Assembly (NCBI GenBank): GCA_007922225.1
Contig: ML679991.1
Location: forward strand, 823,527 to 887,526
Length of the DNA: 64,000 nt
Reading direction: 5' to 3'
Source: Emydura subglobosa
Lineage: Eukaryota > Chordata > Testudines > Chelidae
In this document: in pieces, positions 24,901 to 36,900 of the stretch
How positions within the stretch are numbered: position 1 is the stretch's first letter
How the letters are laid out: each line of letters begins with the position of its first letter
Translations under genes and position numbers: made by a program
Notes under the pieces: model-generated
Database searches by the model: none
Seen by the model: the letters and a program-made list of their open reading frames with translations, nothing else
What the model was told of the DNA's origin: nothing

Positions 24901-27900
24901 TTCTTTTTAGCTTTGTGGAACTGGCGCTATTAAAGTGCCAAGTATATGTATTACTGGTCTGGACTTTGTTCTGCTTGCACATTACAAATGTATAAATATC
25001 TTAGATGGTAACAACATTTCCTGCAAGGGAAGATAGGAGTTCGGAGCAAGAGGCTGAGATGGAAGTGGTGAATCTCAAATTCTGTTCCCAGCCTTGCCGT
25101 TGAATTTGTCAGGACACTTAATCTCTGTGATTTGGTTTCCCCATCTGTAAAATTGAGATAATACTTCTTAGCTACCTTCGCTGGATGTTGGGAGGCTTAG
25201 TTTTGTTTTAGAAATTGCTATGAGAGCCTTGGCTGACGGGTGCTATATAAAGACGAAATATGTACTTTTATAGCTTTTTGCTCATGTTCCCAGCTTTGGG
25301 TATTTTTATAACACCATACTAGATTGTTTTACTGCATCAAACAGCGAGAGACTGACCCAGGCACCAAGTTTACATTCAAATCTGGCTTTAAGCATTTGGT
25401 GCTTGGGGGAGAATTAGCACATGGTCAGGTCAGATTCGACCCATTTCTATTTATAATGGTAGAAATCAAAGGTGCAGACACCTTTCAGGCTATCTGGTCC
25501 ATTCTCCCGCCTCATAGCTAACGCAAGGTCATGCCCTAGTAGACATTTTCCAAAGCTTTGCCTTGACTAGAGGGGAAGGTTGGTTCAGTGGTTATGGTGC
25601 TAGTCTGGCACTTGCAAGCTGCAGGTTTGGTTTCCTTGCCCCATCAGATCTCCTGTAGGACCCTGGGCAAGTCTTATAGTTTCTCTGTGCCTCATTTCCT
25701 CATCAGCACACTGGGGATGAGGGTCCTTCCCTCCCTCCTTATGGCAGTGTTGTGAGGAGACTGTGGTAATGGGAGCCATGTAAGTACCTCATATAATCAC
25801 TCTAAGTTGTCTCCACCACTAAGGGCCTTCCACCATTTCCCTGGGGATACTATTGTACATTTCAATAGCCCCTATTCTTAAACACTCTTTCTGTTCTATT
25901 CTAGATGTTTTCCAGTGGATCCAAATCCTACAGGTGTTGGTTGGGATATGATGTTACCTTGCTGAGTTTTTGGATTGCTAGTAAAAATGACCAGGGACAT
26001 TTAAAGCAGGTGGCTGTCCTATTAGCAGATGTATGAAGAGGCTAGTGGAATGGAATTTGGCACAGTGATCTCTTTGCTTATGCAGTGTTGCTAGTTCTTG
26101 GGACTTTATTGTGCAGCTTGCAATACTTGGTATTTTTCTTAAAGTTTCAGTTGCTGGAGTCATAGGAATGCATTGAGAATCTCAGCTTTCACTTAGAAAC
26201 AAAAAAGAGCCTTGAAAATGTAACCTGAGTGCACCCTGCAGGTTCCAGATCCAGAAGGTAAATAAAAAGAACCCCAAGTACATTATTTTAAAGCCAATCT
26301 CATAATTTTTCAGGGTCTTTCTTATGATTTCAGAATGGTTGAGACTGGCACCTGCGTGTGGCTCCATTCTGCAGGTGAGGATTGTGAGAAAGCAACATTA
26401 AGACACTGGCAGGAGAACTGCACATGCTACTTTGTTATTCATGAGCCAATAAGGTGAAGTAAGAGCTTGTCTATGTGGGGAAGTGACCAAAATAGCTATT
26501 GCAGAATCAGCGATTTGGCAGCAGCTAATCTGGTCAATTGCAAAGACTCAGGTTGTGTGGGGGCATTGTACTCTAGTATGCTCGCTGTTGTACCAGCTGA
26601 ATCATAACAGCACATCCAGAGCAAACTACAGAACGTCAGCTGGGAAAGGCCAGCTTAGCAAGAAGTGATGTGTGCTGGCCAGACACAGCCATGCTGAAAT
26701 AACTGCAGGGCGTTCTTCAAGGTGAGCGTTTGCAGGATATGCCAGCAGCAGAATGCTTGCCTTGGTGGTTGGATAGATCTTGGCAGAGAATCCATATGGG
26801 CCTTGCAGGACCATTTCACAAAGAACCGTTCCTTATTATAAATGATGCCCACACTCTGCTCCCTCTTGTAGTCGTTCTGATTATGAAATCAGCTAGTGCT
26901 ATTGCATCCATACAAGCCTTAAGGGAATTCTTTCCTCATCTGGCACTAACAGAACAGTTACAGATAGTGATCTGCTCTCCATGTAGCAGAAATTTGAAAA
27001 ATTTCTCTAAACTACCTTGGATGCAACATATCTGTTCTTTTTGTGCACCTCCTCCCAAAACTTGAGTCATTGTGTAACCTAGTGCTGTCTGCAGAGGAAG
27101 CTCAACATATCCTCTGCAACACAGATTTCAGTGCATGGTCTTCCTGCCTGGGCTTGTGATTCCCAGGAGGGTCATGAACAGGCATAATAGGGTTGTGAAC
27201 ACTATCTTGCCCATAGTGCTAAGTGGAAGGGGATCCCAGTATCTTTTCCCAGTAGAGAAAGTGGGATCCTAGTATCTTTTCACTGTGCTACTTTTCAATG
27301 AGGCATCATACATCAGCATAGGTAGGCTTTTTTTCTGGGGGTGAGGACTGGTAGAAGACTAATCTCACAGCTACATCTGGTGAAACCTAGCATTCAGTGT
27401 GATGTGACAGCCACACAGAGGCAGATAGCTGACCTGGTCAATGTGGCCATGCCAGGAACTTTGTAGGTCGGGAAAAGCTAATCTGGTGGCACAGTCAGGC
27501 CCGGGCTAGCTTGTTGATTAGATTTTAGGATTCAGTGGCCCAGCTGTATTGACCAGCTGTGGAAAGGTGGCAGCCGTTTCTGCTTTTACTTGCTCCCTGG
27601 CAAGTCTGAGTATCACGGGGGTGTAGAAGGAGTGATATAGCCCAGAGGCATGGAGCACAGGGCCTGGGCTTCCTTTTCGCTGTCGTGGCTAGGCCAGGGC
27701 TGTGACGGTAGGTGCAGCCTGCCCCCCACCCATAACAGCAGCAAAGGCATCCATGGGGAAGGGAGCTAGTTACAAGGATCACGATAGTAGTAGTTACATG
27801 TTGTTTTTCTTCTGAGGATCCCAACGTGCTTTACAAAGGAGGATACGCGTCATTATCCTCACTTGGGTATAATGAGACGCCAAATCTGCCCAAAGATTTA

Positions 27901-30900
27901 TGGCGTTAGCGCTGGCCACAGAAAAACAGGTTTCTGACTCCCAGTCCAGTGCTTTGTGAGGGCCTGAAGGTGATGTGAGGCTCCTCGGCTGGCCTGGCAG
28001 GTGTCTGATGTGGCCCATGCTGGCCCGTTCCAGGGAATTTGGTAACCTGCAAACCTCTCTGACCTGCACCAGGGACCCCCTGTGTGGATGGCATGATGGC
28101 ATCAGCGGGGAAGTAACGCAGTGCAGAGCGTAATGAACAGTGCCACCTGCTCTGTGCCGGCATTCTGGAGAGAACGTGAATTGTGAATGTCCTTTTGTTC
28201 TGTCCAGCCTGGCTGAGCCAGTTCTACACCCCGAATAGAGCCACAAAATGCATGTGTTCACGACCCGGGTGTCCCTGGTGCGTTTGCTGAGCAGCACAGG
28301 TCTGAAACCCGACACAGCTGAACCTACTGCCCTGGCACTGTGTTGTGTGTTGTGGGGGTGATGCCAATGATGAGGAACAAAACAACAAACACCCACCCAT
28401 CTGCTGCTTTATCACGCTGGGATCGCTTTGTTCTGACTCCGAGTCACGCACAGATATAAAAATGAAAGAGGGGAACCGCTCCAGAGGGAATGTTAAACTG
28501 AGCTCTGTCGCCCAGGGCTTTTCAAAGAGCTGAACCAACCTGACAGCTCGTAAGAATCAGTTTGGATAAAAACCCATGAACCTGTTTCAAACTGATCTAA
28601 GAAGGGCTTGCATGCATTTCTCAGTACCATCGCTAATCCTGGTTCGGGTGTTAGGCATACAGTCTGGAGGAAAGAGCAATTAGGTTGTTTTCCCAGGCAG
28701 TGCAGTTTAGTGCAACTAGCACAGGTGGGGATTCAGGAATTCCTAAATTCTAATCTCAGCTCTGCCACTGACTCACCATGAGTGTGGCCTTGGCTGTGTC
28801 ATGTTGCTGCTTTGTGCCTCAGTTTCCCCATCTCTAAAAGGGGTGTGATATTTACTTTGTGAGGATTAAGCAACTAACGTGTGTTGCGCACTTTGAATCA
28901 GTTAAGCACCATCTATGGTGCTATTATGGTTCTGGCAAACCCAAATGAACATGCCTGAATCCATGTGAATCTGAGCCCTGCCTGGGTTTACAATGAAATC
29001 TGAATGTAGGAAAAGCAGCAGGTTCATGCCAATCTGAAGATCTTTGAATAGCAGAGGCTGTGCATCAGTTCTGTTGAAAACACTTTAAACCCAGTCGAAG
29101 CAGAACCTGGAAGAATTCACACAACCCTAACATGAACAGCTCTCGCTGAGCATAAGTCATTTGAGGCATGACCAAATTCTGCATGTGAACTAAGTTTACA
29201 TCTAAGGTAAACAATGCAGAAGGTGGAACACATTTGTTATGAGTACTGGAGCTTGGTGCCACATTTCTCCTGCCAGTGGAGAGAGTGTAAGAGCATGTGG
29301 CAAAATTTCGGAGAAAGAGAAGACAAAGGCTTGTAACCTGATCATTACATAGATTCAACATCATTGGTGCCAACAGTGATACTGCTGGGTGCAGCTTTTC
29401 TTGGGAAGACAGGAATCCCTCACACGTGTAGTGTCTCACTGGCACCAGCATGCTACAGCACTCACAGATTACAGTAGGAACTGACAGTGGTGCATGAGAA
29501 CAGACTGAACTCTCAAGGGTTCCCAGGCTTTCAGCAGTAGGCACCATTTCCAGCCTGGATCCAGAACATGGATTCACTATAGTGGGAGCTACCTGGTCAA
29601 GAGACTGACAATCAGCGTGAAGTGCAACCAGTTAGAAAAATCCGCACTTCCTTTTCTAAATATCAGATCATGAGCAAAACACAGCAGTAAAGTGAGGGCT
29701 CATTTGTGGCAAGCCCTGTACATCAGGCTAGACTGTTTTAGACCTGAATATGTTCCACTGATGGAATCTGTCCTTGTAAATGAATCAAGTCCTAGCAAAT
29801 CTACCCCAGAAATGTTTGTTTACCCAAATATTCAGGGGGTAGGACAGGATGGGATGTCTCAGAAAAAAGGAAATTCTAGGATGCTATAGCCAGTGTGACT
29901 GGAGGATGGGCTAAAGAGGAAGTGGATGGCTTTGGGGAATGGGAAATAGTCTTTCTGCTCCAGCACGCAGGTTCTGCTATGGACAGCAGTTTGGGGGATT
30001 CGGTTTCTCAGAAGGTTGGGGGATGGGATACAGACTCTTAGGATTCTGTTTCAAATCCAGCCGCAGGATCCAGCATCCAACAGAAATGGACCCAGAGGCC
30101 CTGTGGGGTTTCCTGTGCTGAGGTTCCACATATTCCCTTCCCTTAGTCGAGGCCAGGATGTAAAGAGACCCTGCCCGGTGACACTAGGCAGCACAGGCTG
30201 CATTAATCGAGCTGGGAGGTAAAGAGCCAGAGAGAATCACAGGGTGTGTGTGGGTCCAACAGACTCAGTAGAGAATCGCTTGTTTGGGCAGCGGGCTGTC
30301 CCTTCTCTACGCTGGCATGCTCTTCCCTTTCTCTCTGGGTATGTGCTAGTAACATTCGTCATCGCTGTCTGCCAGATGGTTTCCTGTTCAGCTGGCTGCT
30401 TTCGGGCGTATTGAGCTTTACTAATTATATGTGGCGGGTTGTTTTGCTTACATTCCTGCTCCTGTAATTATTGACCTGGGTCTCACTGGATTGAAGGTCA
30501 CGCAGTCAGTCACTTCTTGACAGGGTGGCACCCAGAGGCCTCCAGGCAGAAAATACCTACATATTAGGAACATAGGACTGGAAGGGACCTTCTGGATCAT
30601 CGAGTCCAGTCCCCTGCTATTGCTGGCAACCCATGATCCCATTCATAAATTTATCACGCTCTATCTTAACACTGGGTGTGTTGTTTCACCCCACTACACC
30701 TTTTGGGAGGCTGTTTCAGAATGTCACTTCTGTGATGATTAAAAACCTTCTAATTTCCATCCCAAATTTACTCCTGGCCAGTGGATACCCATTTGTTCTT
30801 GTGCCAACATTGCCCTTAAATAGCTCTTCATCCTCCCTGCTATTTACCCCTGATGAATTTATAGAGAACAATTAGATTCCCTCTCCAGTCGTCATTTTGC

Positions 30901-33900
30901 TAGGCTAAACTGGCCAAGTTCTTCTAGTCTCCTCTCATAAGATATACCCTTCATCCCTTGATCATCCGAATAGCTCTTCTCTGCACTCGCTCCAGCTGGA
31001 ATTCATTTTTGAACATGGGTGACCAGAATTGCGCACACTGTCCTAGATGAGGCCTTGCCAGCGCCTTGTACAATGGCACTGATGCTGTAAATGAATGAAA
31101 TAGATGTCAGATTCAGTGAGTGGTTTCTCCAATCTGCGTGACCGATGCATGGGTTTGAATGCTCTGGAAACGTCCTGCACATTAGCCATTTGAAACTTCT
31201 TCACGCAAAAGACCTTTTTACTGGCTTTGTATGTGTGGGTGTGAGTGTGTGATATCGCTGCCTTCTAGTGACAGGCTTTCCGAGAAGGAAAGGAATCTCC
31301 TAATTAGCCTTCGCTAATGAAGCTCTCTTTGAGGTAGAGGCCTGTGCCTTTGGAACTAAAGCGTTAGCGTGTTAGTCCGGCTGTGTGTGAGAGCGAGTGA
31401 TATCTCTGTGTCTGTTGCCTGCCGTGCATGTTCCAGAAACTGACAATCAGTGTGAAGTAGTAACCAGCTAGAAAAATCAGCACTTCCTAGTCGAAATTTC
31501 AGATCAAGAGCAAAACACTGCAGCAAAGTGAGGGCTCTTTTGTGGCAAGCCCTGTACATAAAGCTCTACTATTTAGACCTGAGCATGTTCCACTGATGAA
31601 ATCTGTCCTTATTTCAGGTAGAGATCATTAATGCACCGTGACATGCAGGTTGGAGAACATAGCCTATCAAAACGAATGTTTCTGATGTCAGACGCTATAG
31701 CAGCAACTTCAGCTCCAGAAAAGCTATGCAGCCTTCAGTTCCGACCCTACGTTTACAATTCCCAAGTTTTACATGATAATAACAATTGTATTGTTATTGT
31801 TGTTGTTGTTCTGGGGGAGGAAAACGTGTTGAGGGGTGCCTGCTGTAGTCTAGATAGTGGGTGTGAGAAAGGCATTAGAGGAACACTGAGTGTGTGAGGC
31901 CAGTTCAAAATGAAGATCTTTTCTTAGGCACTGGGGAGTCTGAAACAATTTTCTTATCTCTCTGGCCTGGTCTACACTTACCTTCAAATTCAGCGGCAGT
32001 CACCAGGAGTTATGCAAGTTACACAAAGTAGCTTGCGTAACTCCCGTCGACTTCGTAACTCCTCTTCTACGCGGCGTCTTCACTGCACTGCACCACTTGA
32101 GAGGGTGGTTTTCACGTGTCGACTTCCGGATCGATTCACTGACCGGTCAGTCGATCCGGATAGATCAATCTGACGGCAGCGAATTTGCTGCTGTCAATGA
32201 AGACGTACCCTCTGTCCGTTGTGGCCTGAGCCTGAACCTACTGATTGTTTGCCTTGTTTTACATGTTTTCCCTTTCCTTTGGCTCTGACAGTTGTGTGGA
32301 AGGAGGGTGTCACTCATATCCTGAGGCACGGTGAGACCCAGGGACTGGCAAACTGGTTAAATAAAGCTAAATACTCATCCTTTCACCATCCCTTAATCCC
32401 TTGCAGATTTGTAGGCTGAACTCAGGCCTATCCTGCTTTAAGCTTCTAAAATGTTTGGTATAACTTTTCTTCCCACGGTTTCTTAGATCACTGCCTGTCT
32501 AGGCATGCCCTAATTCTTAGGACAGTAAACTCCAGGAGGGGGAAAACTGTGTTTGTGATATATCTTTGAAATATTTCCAGTTTTGCCACCCACACATGCA
32601 AAAATCTTGAGTAGAGCTAGTTGAAAATTTTCCAGTTGAAATGCAAACTTTCTGCTTGAACACATTAATTTCAACATTTTATTTTGAAAAAAAAAAAATC
32701 AAAATGCATCGCTGAAATGCTCAATTTTGACTTTTACATAACAGAATGTTTCAATTTTTTATTTTTGCAACAACTTTTCATTTCAACATTTATTTTACAT
32801 TCTATTATAAAAATAAATTTTAAAAGTCAAAACTGAAATAAAATGTTAATCAACACATTTTGATTTTATTGAACCAAAACACTTTGAGTGACCTGAAATT
32901 TTTCCAAAAAAAAAAAAAATCATTTTGTGGGAAATTGCAAAATTCATAGGTTTTTTTTTTGGCAATTTGGAACAAAAACTCATTTTGAAATAGAAAAATT
33001 TCCCCCAAAGCAGAAATTCCAGTTCCTATAGAGCTCTAAGGATGCATTGGGACACCAAAAAGCATAAGATTGGCTTAAAAGTCATGACTGGCTTTTAATA
33101 ATTACAAATGTAATATTTCTAAATTTGCTTTCTAGTGTTGTAGCCTTGAGATTTTACTTTTTCTCCACAACCACAAGGGCTAGAAATTCCATTTTTTTCA
33201 AATGAAAGCTGAGATTCTCACTTAGTCACATGAATCTAGGATCTGGGGCTATAATGACAGTACCAAATAACATGGGAGTTTGCAACACTGCAGGACTGAT
33301 AGCAGAAAGTTGTAGTTATATTGTGAGAGAGCCTCAGCTTTTCACACAGAGAGGTTCTCCTTTCCTCCAGTTGGTAGCTTTTATGATTCACCCTTCACAA
33401 AACTAGAACCTAGGTCTACAGAGATGATGATCTCACCTTTGTTCATCCCGTTCAGTCAGTGAATATGTGGTCAGACTGGGCTGGGCCCTGTTTCCTTGTT
33501 TTGGGTAGTTAGCCATTTGTTTTCCATACACAAAGAGCAAAATATCCACTTTAGTTTTAGATCTAGATTAGATCAAGATAAAGGAAGAAAATGACAAGAA
33601 TGGACAGAAGTCAAGTCCCCATGAGAGAATGCTCTGTGGGTCTGTCTACACAGCAGCTAGGCACCCATGGAGGGCCATGACTCAGGCCTGCAGCGCTGAG
33701 GCTCAGGGGCTGTGTCATGGCTGCCTCTGGGGTGGAACATGGCATCCGTTTAACAGCAGACAGCACACAACAATTCCGGGTAAGATGGCAGGAGCACCAG
33801 ATACAACCGCAGCAGGAATGTAGGGGAGCAGGCTAGCTGGAAGCCCCAAGTTGGAATTTAGCTTGAACACGGGGCTCACACTCCTCCTCCAGCACAAAGG

Positions 33901-36900
33901 GCAATAGGATCTGCACTTGACCCCAGTGCTTCATGATCTGTTCTATACAACCTTTTTTACCGTGTCGTATGAAAGTCAGACTCCTGGCAGCGAAGGGGTA
34001 CAGTCAAGTAACCCGTGATGGGCAAGCTGAAAGACAGTTATTGGACTGCTTAAAAGTAAAGGCCAATAATTTCCTTAGAAATCTTCTGTATATGAAGGAA
34101 GAAAAGCTGATTAATATGTCACATGTAATCAAAATCCATCCACCTGTCAAACCAATGTGGGTGTCCCCAGGCAAAATGAGATGCTTCCTGTGTATTGGCT
34201 AGGAATGTTCAGGTAGTCAAAGATTTCTGGTCCCAAGTATTCCCCTTATTAAAAATGAATACATATGGAAGAAAATAACCCCTGCTTGGCTTCTGTCAGC
34301 GCCAGCAGGGTGTCTATTAGACGTTTCCATGAACTTCAGTGACCTTCCCGGAATGGTGTCTTCTCCTGCATAAAAACAGAATCGCTCATCTGTGTGTCAT
34401 TGGCTCTGTATTGCCAGAAACTAAAGGTGGCAGAGGACTGGAACTTGTGCTTTTTGGTGCTGGAGGATCTGTGCTCTAACTCCACTGCTGCTGTGATGCT
34501 CCAGTTAGCTATGGTGTGAAATTTTAAGTACCCACACATCTGCTAAAGAAAAAATGTTACAAGTGGGGAAAACTTTAATCTCTCTAACATGTAATTGCCT
34601 CATTTTTGGGGAGAAGACAAACTATCTGTGGCTTTCCTGAGGCTTGTGGATCTGGAACATAGTTGCAATGGAAAATACCAACATGAATACAGTAGAAATA
34701 CAGTACTTGGATCTTTAACTTTCCTTCCCAGATTATACTGAGGGGTAGAATAACTCTCTGCTCAGACCCAAAGGACTCAGGCCAAGATTTTCAAATGTGT
34801 CTGCCTACTGTTAGGCTCCTATTTAGACTATATTAGGACACTGAAATCAGAGGCCTCACTCACACAACTGCTGAACACCCAGCACCTTTCATGGACTTCC
34901 ATGGAGGGAGAATGGAGCCTTTAGTTCCCAGTGGGATGGGCTCCCTCACACACTTCCCTCTTTCCCTCCCCATCTCCACTAATTCAAGCCTGCACGGGAG
35001 CTTCAAGGTCACACTTCAGCTGACCACCCTCGACCCCTTTCTATTGCGATCCTCCCAGTGCGGCTGAGTCGGGGGCAGCCTCTGAACATCATGACCTGCT
35101 GTGTATCCTGCTGCCGCATGCCCGGGAAAGACTCTCTCAGACAGACAGCTCCTGAGAGCAAGACAAACATCTCCCGCCTGGTTCTCTCCGCGGTTTTTCC
35201 TTATGGTGGAGTGTGTTATGCTTTTCCATAAACAAAGCTGGCCACACTTTGGCAGTAGGCGATGAATCCCTCCGGGGCCGTCCCTAGGGTAGGGTCGATC
35301 GGGGCGACTGTCCCGGGCCCTGCGCTTTGGGGGCCCCTCTCCAGATCGGGCGGCAGTCGGGCAGCTGTTGCTAGGGCTGTTGCCGGGACCTGGCGGGAGC
35401 TAGGCAGTCGTATACCAAGGGGACCGGGACCCCAGGCGCCATCCTGCGGGTGGGGGCGCTGGTCCGGTCCTTTATGACGGACACTCACCGCCTCCTGTGC
35501 CCCCCGTCCCGGCCGCGCGTCGTGAAGGGCCGGCCCAGTGCCCCCCTCCCCCACACCCCCTGCCCAGCCCAGGGGTGAGGCCGCCCCATCTGAGCCGGCA
35601 CCAGGGTGTGGGGCTGGAGCAGGAGAGCCAGATGCCACACGGTGGATAAGTGGGGGGGCAGCCGCCCCGCGCAGGAGGAGGTAAGTGGCATGTTCCCCAA
35701 CCCCCGCAGGTACAGACCTCCCCTCCCCGGGGCAGCTGGAGGGTGGCGCCATTTGTGGGAGCCATGGACCCCTCCTGCCCTGCACGAGGCCTGGGGGCGG
35801 CTAAATGCAGGCTTTCCCCTGGGCACTGGGGAACCAGGTTATGCCACTGGATCCGGGTGGGGGGGCCCACACGCTGTGCTTTGCCCCAGGCCTGCACCCC
35901 CCTAGGGACAGCCCTGAATCCCTCTATGAACTGTTTCAAGGGCAGGGGGTTCTCTCGGGATGAAAAGCAGGGTGTAAATTCTCTTCCAGCAGGAGTGCCA
36001 CGTTCCAGCGCTGCCAAGGCTGCAGCAGGGGAATTGCTTTTGAATTATTGGCCTCTTGTTTGTGTAAACCAGCTTAGCTCTGAGTGCTTCGAATTTCCTC
36101 CCTGTGAGCTGTGTAAATAAAGCACAGATCAGTTTAAAGAGTAGGTGTGTGTCACCAAAGCCACAGACTTGCCTGGGGAAAACTGCTTGCCCTTTGAAAT
36201 GCCGCCTGCCTGTCATCCATCACTCCAGGCTCCAGGAAGGGAGACTAGAGGGGTTTTGGCGCTGTTTTTGTTAGAAAGATAATGACAAATAGGAGAAAAT
36301 TTGGAGAAGGGCAATGAAAATGATTAATGGGCTGGAGGGACTGACTTGTGAAGAGAGATTGGAAACCTGACTATGTCTTGTTTGGCTAAACATTGGCTCG
36401 AGGGGGAATGATAAGCTTCTATAAAGATCTGATGTGTGTAAACACCGAGGGAAGGGGGATGAACAAACCAAGATCAAACTGAGCAAAGGGAAATAATTGG
36501 GAAACATTTCCCTTAAATCAGATCTATTAGCAGCCTGTGAAACTGTCTCCCCAAAGGAAATGGTGGGAGACGCGTTGCTGGGATATATGTCACGTGAATC
36601 TTTCATCCCTTTGATAACCGCTTTTGCAAACAAATGTCCCTGTCCATGCAGCAGAGGCCAGTTACCGACCACTTCTCTTCTCAGCTACCCCTGAGTGATT
36701 CTGAAGTAGCCACTGGCGCCAGTGAAGCTACTCCTGATTTATGCCAACGTGAGTGAGAACAGACTGTGGCCCACACTTTGCAAATTGACTGGAAAAGTGA
36801 CATTGTGAAGTTCCATGTATTCATCGCTCAGTGATTCCAGATCAAACCTGGAGCGCTTTTACACGTTCAAAGATCACGTTTTCTAATCGGGAGCCCTTGC

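Noticed and set aside
27794..28396. 200-codon minus-strand open frame
   Set aside because: No recognisable domain, irregular composition and overlap with a reverse SINE core.
35216..36120. Overlapping open frames of 99-189 codons on both strands
   Set aside because: They cover and cross the ends of a GC-rich hAT-like element, overlap each other in several phases and have no domain or splice support.
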